NCBI GenBank assembly: GCA_037179385.1
Contig: CM074188.1
Span: 23,949,318-24,013,317, forward strand
Length of the DNA stretch: 64,000 bases
Direction: 5' to 3'
DNA from: Holothuria scabra
Lineage: Eukaryota; Echinodermata; Holothuroidea; Aspidochirotida; Holothuriidae
In this document: positions 11,791-23,399 of the stretch, one piece after another
Layout: each line of letters opens with the position of its first letter
How positions within the stretch are numbered: the first letter of the stretch is position 1
Made by a program: the position numbers and the translations under genes
The notes under the pieces: model-generated
The model's input: only the letters and a program-made list of their open reading frames with translations
What the model was told of the DNA's origin: nothing
The model's database searches: none

Positions 11791-13354
11791 CCCACTAGGG
11801 CTTGTATTACATCCCTCTCTCTCTTGGGTGATATGCATTGATCATTTCTTTTTGGCTGAAGTTTTGTATTCTCTTTTTATAGAATTTTAATTCATGTATG
11901 AAAACCTTAGAAAGTTTTTCGTGAGGTTTCAAGTTTCATACCTCTCTAATGTTTGATAAAGTATAACAATTGCAAAGCCCTAAATTGTGCGATAATAGAC
12001 TTGTTTAAATGATGCCCTGTTTGTTTATGCTGCCATAAGGATTGAGATCGAGATTGACTAGAATCAAAATTTAGAGACTGAAAAATAAATCTCATTTTAT
12101 TCAGCTCCTATTTTGATGGTGTATTTCTTTCCAAAGGAATAAAATGTTGAAGTTTGTTGGGTAAACTGGTTGTATTTTTTCTTTCACCACATGTTTAAAA
12201 TGTTTTATAAAAAGAACAGACTTCAGAAAATTCATAGGAAAGTGAACATGATGACTTGAGTTGTACTAGAATGAATTAAAAAATTATTATGCCATGTAGC
12301 ATTTTAAATGGAATAATTAAACTTCAACATTTGAATACCTCTGCAGCCCAGGAATGTCATGAAGATTGGAGTAGGGCCACTTGATTATACTTTTCAAGCT
12401 AAGTAGCATATTTTTTGAAATATTATACTCCACACACATTTTAGATGTGTTAGTTGTGCCACATACAGGCCCTGCACAGGTAGGATGGCGTCTGCAAAGT
12501 ATTTTTGTGGGGTTACTTATAGAAATACAATTGAAAAGTTGTGTTCTTTGTGGTTGGTGTCGGCTCCAGCCCAAAAGTAGGAGTAGGAGGATGCTGGTTA
12601 TGTATCACGCACAGTGGAGGTTAGTAGTGAAACTTTAAAAAGTGGTCAAGGGGACATTTCTTTTCCTTCTCAAATCACCACCATTTTCTGAAAGTCCAAA
12701 AACTTGACACAAATTTTGTACATTTTTTCATTTCCTTATTGCAACTCATGATGCACAAATGCATGGTGAATTTACTTGCCCAGATTTGGCAGATGACTGA
12801 TGAAGGAATTTGTCACCATCTAAGTTACCTTTAGGAGGGACCTAAAACTGAGTATATAACCACACATCTTGTTGTAACAGATCATTGTAAAATATCACAG
12901 AATAAATATATCCATGATGCCTTCTTGAGATCACATGGATAGTTGAAAATATTTCATACTTTTTGTATTTTCATATTTCACATTTCTGAACAAAATTGTC
13001 TCTTTGCCTGCAGGATTGTACTAATAGGCCTATATGAAGCATAGTAGGCATCAACCAGTGATGTATTTCTGCCAAAGGTGGTGCTAATGCATAGTCAGGT
13101 GATGTGTGGGGGTTGCAGGTGGGAAGGAGAGTCCGTAGTTGTAGAAATATGTGTTTTGTGAAAGTCTGCTTGTACCAGGACATTTCTAGTAAAGCACATG
13201 TAAGGGTTTTTCAATACTTGTTTGTTGTGGATTATTTTGACTGTGTAATAGTTACAGTGTTGGTGGAGGTAGATGGTCATTCCATGTCTTGGGACAAGAT
13301 GGAAAAGCTGTTTAGATATTTTGAAAAGAAGTTGTATGCCCCATATTATGTTGA
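11791..13354. other. No supported feature
   Basis: Ordinary AT-rich sequence with short chance frames on both strands and no splice-site/frame combination that I would defend. Confidence 0.5.
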
Positions 13355-13930
13355 AGTTTAGTGGAGGTCGTTTGGGGTCACCAGACTCGCACTCTTGATA
13401 TTTGATGGCACATGACCCCTGAGTATGTTATGTTGATACTCATTATGGATGAGATGCTTATGATGGAGGTCAAAAGTAACTTCTGGGCCACCAGAGGTCA
13501 GACTTCAAACCATGTTCATTATATTTCAAGAAGGTGAACTAAAATGAATTTCATATATAATGTGTGCCAGACACAAATAAATTGGAAGTGAACTATTAAA
13601 TCTGATGTAAATTCAAAGATCATTTCAATGTCACCAGATGTCAAACATACCATGTGAACCTTGGACTCTGCTTGGAAGCATACTTTGAAGATGCATTGCC
13701 ATGTAGGTTCACATTTGCCATGTTGATTAGCCATATTGAGTAAATGTTCCTTCAAGTTGGTGTTTTTGTTTGGGGTAAAAGATTATCATGAGTGTTGGAC
13801 TCTCAAACACCCAAAACTTGGAATGAATCTTCATGATGTGCAGATGTGTCATACTGGGTGGGTGATATGTGGTGTTTTCAGTAACTCAAAAGGGATTTGC
13901 GGTCACCAGAGGTCATAATTTTTACTAGTG
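13355..13930 (+). repeat. Degenerate relatives of the 145-bp repeat
   Basis: Recognisable pieces include GGAGGTCGTTTGGGGTCACC (13363), GATGGAGGTCAAAAG with CACCAGAGGTCA (13460-13500), and GCGGTCACCAGAGGTCATAA at about 13898-13917. The spacing is irregular. This looks like an old, decayed array of the family at 4066-5530. Confidence 0.55.
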
Positions 13931-16237
13931 AAAGCATAGGCCAAATTTTTCAACTTAGAAAGGGTATACATGTAATACCTGTAATAAAATTCGAGAAACT
14001 GATTTATGATCATGTTTTCATCGCTTTGTTACATTTTTTAGCCTTGGATTGTTCTCATGATTTTATACTAGTTCATTATAGAACATTTGCTACTCTTTTT
14101 AAGTACGCCCCCTATTACCTTCAGAAATTCTCAGCTCTGTATTAGTTATTACTGAGGCAAATCTCTCTGCAAAAAAAGTCTAGTTTAGAGCCCGCTCTCC
14201 ATTTCAACTTTGGTGAAAAATAATGTACAGTAATAAAGTCTGGACCAAGACTAGAACCATGTCTAAGAGGCGAAAAAGCACTCTGCCTTTGGATTGGGTT
14301 TTAGTTCTTTTAATGACAATTTCTGAGGGCTTTGCAAAGGAAACCGATAAGAGAAGCCTTGCTAATTTTTGTCACAAGTTACCCAAAATAAGCAGCAGTA
14401 TTTGCTAGATATTACAGCTTATGGAGGACAGTTCGTTTTAGTGCAGGTGAGTGCTTTCACGTTACGCCACAATTGGTAAGCCACGCCCACTGCCGGGCAA
14501 AAGTCAGCCGTGTTTCTATTGCATGAGTCGCACGAGGGTGCATTAGCTGCTTCTCAGCTAGCTCCACTAAAATCGTGCTACACTAAATTTTGCCCATCAA
14601 AAAAAGGCGCCGGGCTTGTGACGTATGTGAAAGCACTCTACAGCATTTCTACATATTAGGTGGCCTAGTTGCTCCATGGACCCCATTGTCATTGAAAATT
14701 TACCTACTTGTTTGAAGTTTGAATATTGCCTAACATGTAAATTTATATAGAGTGAGTTTATCAGCAGATTACAGAGTGATGCAGTTTTTGAAGGACGGAG
14801 CGAACTTGCGTTCCCTTAAAGGTGGCGTAACCCGTAACCATAAACGAAGCTTACATCAGTCATATGTAGTAAATTGCCAGTCGGCACTCGTAACATCCGA
14901 GGTTTATGGTATTTGTACTGTTAGTTGCATTTGGTAGTTCATATTTCCAATTGCACCTCCTCCCCCACCCCCTCTTCGATTGGATACCCAGGAAGACCTT
15001 TCCCACCCATTAAAATTCCACCACCAATAATGAGAAGATTTCAATCACCATAGTCTATAATTGTCCAGCTAGACCAGTCTTGTTCAACAGACTTATTAGT
15101 GTGTATGATTTTTAAGGCAGTCACTCGTCACCCAAACTAAAATTTTGCCTGTAGCCTACATAAAGTCTCATTTGACACAGCTGGTTGATTGACTTCAAAT
15201 TATAAAAAATGCAGAGTAGCGCTTAATACACAGCATGTGCTGAGAGTCTTCTGAATATACTTTAAGAACTTGTGCACTCACGAGAGTATAGCACGAAACA
15301 AACTGGGATTGTGTCTGGAAATGAGTTTTCGACACTTGACTCAGGGTCAGGGACCAGCAGTTAGTAGATTAGGTGAACCGGAGCTGTACGGGGTGAGGAA
15401 TAACCACGATCTTATATACGTGGACAGATCATATAACGTCTACGTCGTATCCGTTCATGGTCGCCACCTACTGGGACGAAAAGGGCGCACCAAGATGGCC
15501 GTGAGGCTATAATTCATGTGATTTGACGACGACCCAGTAATATTTTAAGCAAAAGTTAACTTGAATGAGAAAAAATATCATAATCCTGCAATACGTGTAG
15601 TGATTTTGACCTTACCTTGCCATATTCCAAAAAGACCTTACATTGCCATATCCCAAAAATATTTCAACTTTCTTGCAAAATATGGGAATAGACTTGAGCA
15701 AGTCCATACTTACACACAAAAAATAGCAGAAGGCCATCTTGGTGCGCTTTTCTCACGCGTACGGTAGCGACAATCTACCGTACCGCATGCTCTGTCCATG
15801 TATAGGAAGTCCGTGGGAATAACTAACTGCCTTGAATAGAGCTTCATTCCAGTCAGTGTCACCCAAACACTCCTATCAAGTCAAACCCCTGCATATGTTG
15901 ATGATGGGTAGTTAAAATTTGACCCCGTGTTTGTTTGTTTGTTTTTTTTTTTTATCTTGTTAGGTCATTAATAGATAGACGTCCTTGTAGAAAGTTCTTT
16001 CCAGTAATTAATATTTTCAAACACAATACGTTTGTTTAGATATTGTGTTGTAACACATTTTTGCGATGTTGTAAATCTATTATATGCTCGAAAAAAAATT
16101 TACTATGAAATGGATGTGCCATTTGACTACCGGGCAACTCCCATCCCAAGGCAATCTCCACCTGGATGTTAAACCTCCCCGTCCCTCCCATTTGAATGAT
16201 TTCACAGGGAGAGGATCCCCACCCATTAGAAACATTA
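13931..16237. other. Intergenic or intronic sequence; CpG-richer patch at 15250-15800
   Basis: No gene is recognised. Between about 15470 and 15755 an imperfect inverted repeat is built around GCGCACCAAGATGGCC (plus strand near 15486) and its exact complement near 15731. This suggests a ~290-bp MITE-like fold-back. TACGGTAG and CTACCGTA form a short hairpin just to the right (about 15760-15782). The AAGATGGCC word resembles a YY1-type site, but chance is likely. Confidence 0.4.
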
Positions 16238-16445
16238 AGGTTAGTAAGTAAGTTAGTTATTTAGTCAGTCGGTCCGTTAGTTGGTCGGTTTGTAAATAAT
16301 AGATGGAGTTTTAGGGCGCAGTTTCTGGTTTTTGGTTTAAGTCGAGCCGGCCGCAGCCCCTTTTCAGTTGGCTCACTGGCTTGTTTTCCCGACTCCATTG
16401 CTTATGCTGATCACCAAGCACAATGGCAGTAGGGGCACTTTGGGA
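16238..16445 (-). mobile_element. SINE, minus strand, head-truncated
   Basis: Read on the minus strand, the body words (CAATGGAGTC, ACAAGCCAGTGAGCC, GGCCGGCTCGACTTAA, AAACTCCATCTA) are followed by a degenerate CTAA-rich tail at 16238-16290. The tRNA head is absent. Confidence 0.7.
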
Positions 16446-16479
16446 TATTGTCTGAAGACTTACCGTAAAGATGGGATGT

Positions 16480-16775
16480 TAATCAGTTGGAAAGAACTTG
16501 TGCGCGAGAGAGAACTGTCTCGGATCATTTGGAAAGAATTGTGCAGGCGACAAATATATGGGGAGATAATCATTCGGTAAGCAATTGTGCGCAAGGAAAA
16601 ACAGTCTGCGATATAGTGGTTATGTTTGGTGATAAATTGTGAGCGTGATGACTGTCCTGGATGTTAGTCATTTGGTAAGAAATTGTTTGCAAGAGAGAAC
16701 TGACTCAGATCTTTTGGTAAGAATTTTGCGGTCGACAACTGTCTGTGATGTTGACCATTACGTAACAAACCAGGG
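16480..16775 (+). repeat. ~45-bp imperfect minisatellite, about six units
   Basis: Units follow the pattern TTTGGTAAGAATTGTGCG, a purine-rich GAGAGAACTG/GACAACTG box, then TCTSGGATGTTA. The same units recur in a longer array at 18010-18560 and a short one near 39420-39560. Confidence 0.7.
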
Positions 16776-16784
16776 GCATAGGCT

Positions 16785-17155
16785 AGCGATGTGAACGTGT
16801 GCGTGCGTTTCTGGGGTCAATCGGGGATACACACATGAAAATTACAGTAGAACTGGGGATACCCCGCGAAACGGGGATATCCCCGGTTTTAGAAAGTCCA
16901 AAATAATGCAAAGTGGGGTGTTAGATAAGTGCCTGTAGCTTTACAGTTTGATCTGAGGTATATCCACGTTTCCATGTTTTTTGTTTGAATTTGTGTGAAA
17001 ATGTGTGTGTAGATTTTTCAGGATCCCCAGTCACCTTGATTATGACCTGTGATTATCCCCAGTTGACTAGGAAAAACAGAATATCCCCACTTGACTGGTA
17101 TAATGAGCATGTCCCCGATAGGCGCCAGAAACGCGTATAGGTGTGTGTGCGATTG
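16785..17155. mobile_element. Inverted-repeat (MITE-like) element
   Basis: The left end (GCGTTTCTGGGGTCAATCGG, then GGGATA and CTGGGGATA) matches the reverse complement of the right end (GCGTTTCTGGCGCCTATCGG, then AGTGGGGATA) over about 75 bp with mismatches. The interior is short and non-coding. Exact ends and target-site duplication are unclear. Confidence 0.5.
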
Positions 17156-18009
17156 TTGGCAGAAGGACGTGGGGAATGTGTGGAAGGGGTGGGTGTCCCT
17201 CCACTTTCGATACCCCTTCCTTTTGGGAAAATGTTTACGTAGGGTTTCTAGATGCAAAACGGTGAAATCTATTATGCTAGATTTATAATAGGCCTAATGT
17301 ACCTGCAGAAATTCCCGGTTTTGTAAGTCTTAATTTCTCGTTTTCAACTTCGCTCAATGAAATCCATTCTTAAATCAGTAATTAGGAGTTGGTTGAGGCC
17401 GAGGAATTGACAGCTTAATATTATAAAAAAGACATCCGCATGCAGTCACCCTGTTTCACCAAATGTATGGCGTATGGTTCTTTCTCGCCACACCAACTTG
17501 ATGACAAACATGTCACGGTTCTAACCGTAACAAAAAGTGTGAATCACCGAAAATCCACAATCACTTCCAGCGAGGTGGGAGGTGAAAATACTCCAAAATG
17601 TTCTGACTGAATAACTGTAACTGAACCAAAACATTCTCAACAAAACTGTTTTGAAAGTGGCAATTGCCTTGAAAGTATTGCCGTATTTGCTCTCCTTATT
17701 CGGTAGGTAGAATGGTAATGTAAACTCATTTGTAAATATACATTTTCGCACACAAGATGCACCCAACTGGCCTACACGAGAGGAATCTATGCTTAAATTC
17801 ATTTGTTACGCTGTGGTTTGGCACACAACGCTTTTCATGAGTTGGTGGCCTGGGAATGGAGGCCTATGATAATACGCGGCGCTGACCCCAGTTCTCAGAC
17901 ATTGGAATTTTTTTTACAATTTTCTTTTCAAGTTACCATTTTTTCTAAAGTGTTTTGGACGGAACTCCAGTTGTCGTGGGTGAGTGCGTCCGCGCCCCAC
18001 ACCCCCAGC
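17156..18009. other. No supported feature
   Basis: Mixed sequence with no repeat family or gene that I recognise. Confidence 0.45.
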
Positions 18010-18560
18010 CTACGCCGACTAGAAATTGTGTGCGTGAGAAAACTGACTGGAATTGATCGGTAAGAATTGTGCGGTCAACAGCTGCCTGGGATGTTGTCCA
18101 TCTGGTAAGATATGGTGCACTAGAGAGAACTCTCTGGAATTTAGTGGTAGGCTACTAGTTTGGTACGAATTGTTCGGTCGGACGACAGCTGTGTTGGATG
18201 TAAACTTATCCATGGTAAGAAAATGTTCGCGAAAAAGAACTGACTCGAATCGTTTGGCAAAAATTTTGCGGGCAACATCTGCATGGGATGCTAACCGTGC
18301 GGTAAGATATGATGCACGAGAGAGAATTGTCTGAAATTGAGTGGTACGAGTTTGGTACGAATTGTTCGGTCGGGCGACAACTGTCTCGGATGTTAACTTA
18401 CCAATTGTAACTGTCTCGGATGTTAACTTACCAATTGTAACAAAATGTTTACGAGAAAGAACTGACTCGAATCGTTTGGTAAAAATTGTGCAGGCGGCAA
18501 TTGCCAGGGATGGTTATCGTTTGGTAAGAATGGTTCGGTTGAGAACTGTCTGGTAGCCCA
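18010..18560 (+). repeat. ~45-bp imperfect minisatellite, about twelve units
   Basis: GGTAAGA-type starts recur at 18059, 18104, 18162, 18214, 18256 and 18301 and beyond, with steps of 42 to 58 bp. Near 18400 a 31-bp block starting AACTGTCTCGGATGTTAACT is repeated exactly in tandem, a recent local duplication. Frames through the array are a by-product of the repeat. Confidence 0.75.
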
Positions 18561-19710
18561 TAGTAATTGCTTTGTTGGAAAAAGTGCGGGTGAAGACTGT
18601 CAAAAATGTTAAAATTAAGGTCGTAGCTCAAATAAAGTTTTGATACATTTCACAGGTAGACCTACGAATTCTAACTGTCTAAGCAATCTGGTGAAATGCC
18701 CGTTAATTCGAGTGTGATTCTCAGAGTATCTGCAGTTTCCTTTGTCATATTGTCAACACAATGATAACTTGAAGCAAGGACATTTAATGTCACACTCTTT
18801 GCCTTTGTTTAAACTTAACCAATGTCCCTTCCAGAATGCCATCCTATGGCGTATGATAGCAAAGGCATAAGCCCTTCTCTAAAGGGGTGGTCTTTCTGTT
18901 ATTTGAGAGGAAGGGTCTGAAGGGAAAGGAAATAAGGAGGTGTCTATGTGGCAAGTGTATTGATCTTCACTTCATAAAGATTGCACAAAACAACAGAATG
19001 TGGTATGCTCAGTTTACTGGTGCACTGTAGTATTCTTGCACTGTGGAGATCTCAAGTACGTTAGATAGTTAAGATATAACGACACACCAACTCGAATGTG
19101 TTGTGATAGTGTCAGCCAACTCGATAAAATGTTCAAGGTTTAATTTTATATTTAGATATAGTTAAGTGGAAGTTTTGTTTCCCATAAGTCTCCTCTAACG
19201 ATAGGAAGGGAATACCGTGAACATATCCTAACCCCCCCCCCCTCACCACCTCACCAGGGGGGACCTGTGGCGATCACAAAGCGTCCGTCAGAGACGCGTA
19301 CGGAATTCAAGTTGCATGTACATGCGAATGTGCGAACTTAAAATATTATGACTATCGTTATAGCAAGTGGTGCCGTATATCGCCTCATTTAACCTTTAAA
19401 GTGTTGTTTCACCTCGTAGCCAATGCATGTTAAATTATTTACACGTGTGATTGCCATGTTTGGACTTGTCACTAACATGTCTCAATCCAAAACTAGAGTT
19501 GGTATTGGTCGATACAGCAAGTATCGTCAATATGTATCCTCAGGTAAATCCTCGTAAAGCCCTCGTACTTTGGAAGAACTTTGTAACACACTCCCCATGG
19601 GTAGTTCTTTTCCTATGATTATTAACTTGGAGGTAACACAACAGACCAAAACGATAAAGGAAAACAAAATATTCGTCAATGTGAGGGAATGACCCTCGCT
19701 TGCCGCCTGG
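18561..19710 (+). repeat. Segment related to 39260-40010
   Basis: Blocks shared with 39.3-40.0 kb include GTCGTAGCTCAAAT, TATTGTCAACACAA, AAACTTAACCAATGT, AAGTGGTGCCG and GATTGCCATG. Another block, near GAAAACAAAATATTCGTCAA (about 19651), also matches. The last block lies at the left end of the 39-kb copy instead of the right, so the order is partly rearranged. No gene is recognised. Confidence 0.5.
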
Positions 19711-19850
19711 GGCTTACTTTGGGTCAGAAATGTTCGTTTCCCTAATGTCCCGAGAAATCATGTCCGATTTGAATGGGAGTTTTACCAAGTGCGTACATTT
19801 GTTCCTCTCCATTTAAAATATGAAAATTATCGTTTTGCTCAAACATTTTT

Positions 19851-21045
19851 GATTCCTTGCCGAAGGCAGGCAAGGAATCTATGCGATGGTGATGTCGTGT
19901 GTATGTGTGTGTGTTTGTGTGTGTGTGTGTATGTGACGCTTTGGCTTGTAAACACGATATCTCAAGAAAGGTAAGTGTGACTAATCTCATATTTAGTGTG
20001 TGGGTTGGCCATATTGAGTAGATGATCCCTATTGTTTTTGGTGGAGGTCAAAGGTCATTTGGGGTCAGGAGAGGTCAAAAGGCAAAACCTCTGAAACACG
20101 ATAACTCAAGAAGGGTACATGTGGCTATGCTCATATTTAGTGTGTGGGTAGTTCATACTGAGTAGATGATTCCTATCGTTTTTGGTGGATGTCAAAGGTC
20201 ATTTGAGGCCTTGATAGGTCAAAAGGTCAAAACCTTTTAAACTCGATAATTCAAGAACGGTAGATGTGACTAAGCTCATATATGGTGTGTTGGTTGGCCA
20301 TTTAAGTAAATGATCCCCATCGATTTTTGTGGAGGTCAAAGGTCATTTGGGTTCATGAGAGGTCAAATGGTAAATTCCTTAGAAATTGCTTGTAAACACA
20401 GTATCTCAAGAAGAGTAAGTGTGACTAATTTCATATTTGGTGTGTGGGTTGGCCATATTGAGTAGATCATCCCTGTTGTTTTGGGTGGAGGTCAAAGGTT
20501 GTTTGGGGTCACGAGAGGTCAAAAGGTCAAAACATTTTAAACTTGATTTCTCAAGAACCGTACATTTGACTATGCTCATATTTCGTGTGTAGGTTGGCCA
20601 TATTAAGTAAATGATGGCGATTGTTTTTGGTTGAGGTTAAAGGCCATTCGGGGTCACGAGAGGTCAAAGGGTCGAAATGTTGTAAACACAATATTCTTAG
20701 AACCGTACATTTGATAATGCTCATATTTGGTGTGTAGGTTGGACATGTTGAGTAGATGATCCCTATCGATTTTCCTGGAGGTCAAAGGTCATAAGGTCAT
20801 TTGGGGTCACGAGAGGTCAAATGGTAAATCTCCCATGGTTGGAGTCTTAGATACTGCAAAATTTCACACATGGTATGTGGATGTGATACCATGAGCAGAA
20901 CCCTAGTTCTTGTAGAAAGCTTCGATTCCTTGCATGTATACTTTGTGGGTACATTATGGAGCACTGTCAAATTGAAAAATATTACGAAACATGTCAATTT
21001 GAAAAAAAGATAGGCTTAAATTTCAGTGGCAAGGAATCACTGAGC
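19851..21045 (+). mobile_element. Putative DNA element with hairpin end, GT tract and 145-bp core array
   Basis: The left edge is an 11-bp perfect hairpin: GATTCCTTGCC at 19851-19861 against GGCAAGGAATC at 19869-19879, with a 7-nt loop. A GT microsatellite follows (about 19898-19935), then six to seven ~145-bp units (step points 20051, 20195, 20339, 20495, 20640, 20785). The 11-mer GGCAAGGAATC recurs at 21028-21038. Known Helentron-related elements (pearl, DINE, HINE types) combine a sub-terminal hairpin, a microsatellite and ~150-bp core repeats. Assignment to that class is inference. No protein is encoded. Confidence 0.5.
19935..20850 (+). repeat. Second 145-bp tandem array with AGGTCA direct repeats
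   Basis: Units read GGAGGTCAAAGGTCATTTGG, then GGTCA, then GAGAGGTCAAAAGGTCA. The hexamers are in direct orientation with spacers 1, 4, 4 and, in several units, 2. The related array at 4066-5530 shares period and core but has diverged in the rest of the unit. Confidence 0.85.
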
Positions 21046-21351
21046 CTTTTTGCTTTCTGGTTTATTATATTTTGGTTGGAAGTTGTACGGAAGGGCAAGT
21101 GAACTTTCTGGAATGAAACTAGTTTGATTGGGAATTGTAGTCTGCTGGGGACTGTCCTAGGATAGATTACCCAGTTAGTGTTAATGACTGTATGTATGTC
21201 TGTATGCCTTTTCTCCTTACTAGTTCTACTGTACCGTATATTTTATCCTCGATTGTAACTTTTAGGAGGAACGGTAGACTGGAGAACAGTACAAGCATTC
21301 TTTTAAAGTCAATACGTTGGTCTATCTAAGAACGCAAATAGTATCTTGCGG

Positions 21352-21604
21352 GTTAGATTAATAAGTTAGACAGAGTTTTACGGCCAAGTTTCCAACCTAC
21401 TGGTTCAAGTCGAGTTGGCCACGGCCTTTTTTTCAGTTGTGGCTCACTCGCTTGTTTTTTTCCTACTCCATTGCTTATGTGGGGCATCACGCACAACGGC
21501 AGTAGGTTTCATTTTTAGAGTCGTTAGTATGACTCGACCTGGGAATCGAACCCTCGCCTTCCGCGTGAGAGGCGGATGCTCTACCGTTTAGACTTTGCCA
21601 AGTC
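21352..21604 (-). mobile_element. Full-length SINE with tRNA-Glu-like head
   Basis: On the minus strand a tRNA-like head (21604 to 21531) is followed by the common body (AAACCTACTGCCGTTGTGCG, AAGCAATGGAGTAGG, AAACTCTGTCTAACT) and a TTAATCTAACC tail near 21352. It is the best-preserved SINE here. It carries a different head from the copies at 10848, 40890 and 58106. Confidence 0.8.
21531..21604 (-). pseudogene. tRNA-Glu(CTC)-like SINE head
   Basis: The 74-nt minus-strand sequence folds as a tRNA. The acceptor stem pairs GACTTGG with TCGAGTC (two wobbles). The anticodon stem pairs TCCGC with GCGGA perfectly around the loop CTCTCAC, giving anticodon CTC. The D-arm has GGTAGAGCA, and the B box is GGTTCGATTCCC. 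The outer T-stem pairs are broken. It is fused to a SINE body, so I read it as the internal Pol III promoter of the SINE rather than a functional tRNA gene. Confidence 0.6.
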
Positions 21605-22321
21605 TTTCTCGGCGATTTTAACCCCACTCTTAAAAAATGTTACAATGTTCATCAGTATTAATTCCAGTGCGCGGGGACGGGAGTTAGTCTAGAGTGTGTG
21701 CCCCTACACTGATCCCGTCCGTCCTGTGTGTGCCCTTACCCTTATTCCACCCATCCTGTTTCTGCGCGTCCGCCGGAAACGGACACTAAAAGAGGGAGAA
21801 GAGATACCTCTGGAAGAACAATGATTGCGGGTCTTATTACAGAGGGAGTGAGGCTTGGATAACCCGAGCAGACTCTGCAGAGTCTATCTACCGTTAGGCC
21901 AAACACGCGGTCAGTATTGTGTGGGTGTGTGTATATGATCGAGCTTTGGAAATTACTTTTCCTATTTATTTCTTACCATCAGTCTGTTAAATTTAATTGT
22001 TTTACTTGATTGCCAAATATTGCCTGAATGGTGTTCTTCTGTTATCGCTTCACTTTTATCATTTATTCTACGTGTCATCTTCTTGGTGTCATACAGTCCC
22101 CGCTGATGCCAACACCCGGGAAAACATAAGAAGTGCAAATTTTGCAGGATTGAAAGTTGTTTGGAAGCGCTATCTAAGAACAGACTCTCAGGAGCTAGCT
22201 CTCGGTAGTGAATCGGCAAAAATACATGCCCAGCTAACTTACTTATCATAAGTAAAGTTAATCATGATATCCCTTCCTTTGGTATATACTTCATATAAGC
22301 CTACCTGAAAGTAATATATGG
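21605..22321. other. No gene supported; one weak terminal-exon candidate
   Basis: A possible acceptor (GTCATACAG, ending about 22094) precedes a ~50-codon frame ending at 22251. It has no recognisable domain, partner exon or poly(A) signal. I record it without calling it. Confidence 0.3.
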
Positions 22322-22352
<31 letters not shown>

Positions 22353-22473
22353 TATGTACATGCATACTGTATAAGGCTGAATATTCATTAGTTTGATTGT
22401 ATTGTATATGTTTATATATAAGTATTCATTAGTTTGATTGTATTGAATTTATGTGTGTATATGTATATGTTTA

Positions 22474-22512
<39 letters not shown>

Positions 22513-22711
22513 TTGTTTGAATATATATATGTATGTGTATATGTATATATATATATGTATGTATATAAATATATATATGTATGTGTATATATATATATGT
22601 ATATATATATATATACATATATATATACATACAAATATATATACATATACATATATGTACATATACATATACACATACATATATATATTCAAACAAATTT
22701 ATATGTATGTA

Positions 22712-22794
<83 letters not shown>
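22322..22794. repeat. (TATG)n and long (TA)n microsatellite
   Basis: TATG units at 22322-22352 give way to compound TA/TATG/TACA repeats from about 22460, with a pure TA run from about 22717 to 22790. Overlapping Tyr/Ile-rich frames on both strands are artefacts of the repeat. The tract is largely self-complementary. Confidence 0.95.
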
Positions 22795-22795
<1 letters not shown>

Positions 22796-23039
22796 TAGTC
22801 CAAAAAGACGCATCATATCAGGCACTTCAGATAAAGTAAAACAAAAACCCAACACACGAGGATTCAGTTAAATTTTCGGGCAGCACAGTACCCTTGAACA
22901 CAACTCGTACAACACTAAAACAAAAAGCGAACACTACAAGCCTTAAAATGGAAGAACACACAAGTCTACGTACATACAGACAAGATTACACGCCTTAGTG
23001 AATAAGAAGACCTGAAAAGACGGGAACTCTACACTGGAA

Positions 23040-23364
23040 GAAAACTCGACAACAAACAATAAAAGTTTAACCAAGCGGAGAGGAGAGATCGAAAAAGAAA
23101 GCTCAGTTACGTTTTTGTCTGCTGGAACGGTTTTGAGAGTAAAAAGTGTCGTCAATGTTACAGCCATGTGGAACCAAAGTGTTCAATTTCCAAATCCATC
23201 GTCTTTCCTTTTGGAAATTGAACACTTTGGTTCCACATGGCTGTAACATTGACGACACTTTTTACTCTCAAAACCGTTCCAGCAGACAAAAACGTAACTG
23301 AGCTTTCTTTTTCGATCTCTCCTCTCCGCTTGGTTAAACTTTTATTGTTTGTTGTCGAGTTTTC
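23040..23364. repeat. 155-bp perfect inverted repeat with 15-nt loop
   Basis: The interval 23040-23194 is the exact reverse complement of 23210-23364. I compared the arms base by base and saw no mismatch. The loop is 23195-23209. Beyond the arms, ACACTGG (about 23031) and CCAGTGT (about 23387) suggest that the symmetry once continued, with a ~21-bp difference between the sides. A minus-strand frame of 93 codons spans it, but I recognise no domain. It could be a fold-back element, a young inverted duplication, a long-hairpin RNA source or an assembly artefact. Confidence 0.9.
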
Positions 23365-23399
23365 ATATGGTGGATTCAGAACTGTGTCCAGTGTAATGT

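Noticed and set aside
18053..18556. Two frames of 71-93 codons with repeated peptide words
   Set aside because: They come from the 45-bp minisatellite; the unit length (a multiple of 3 in part) keeps short frames open by chance.
21531..21604. Functional tRNA-Glu(CTC) gene
   Set aside because: The fold is good, but T-stem pairs are broken and it runs directly into a SINE body, so a SINE head is the better reading.
22095..22251. Possible terminal exon after GTCATACAG
   Set aside because: No domain, partner exon or poly(A) signal; an acceptor-like sequence alone is too common.
22412..22871. Several Tyr/Ile-rich frames of 73-147 codons on both strands
   Set aside because: They are translations of TA/TATG microsatellite; all frames stay open because of the repeat, not because of coding.
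23040..23364. Dismissing the perfect palindrome as an assembly artefact
   Set aside because: Not dismissed: the outer complementarity resumes after an unequal gap, which an artefactual fold-back would not show. It still needs long-read confirmation.
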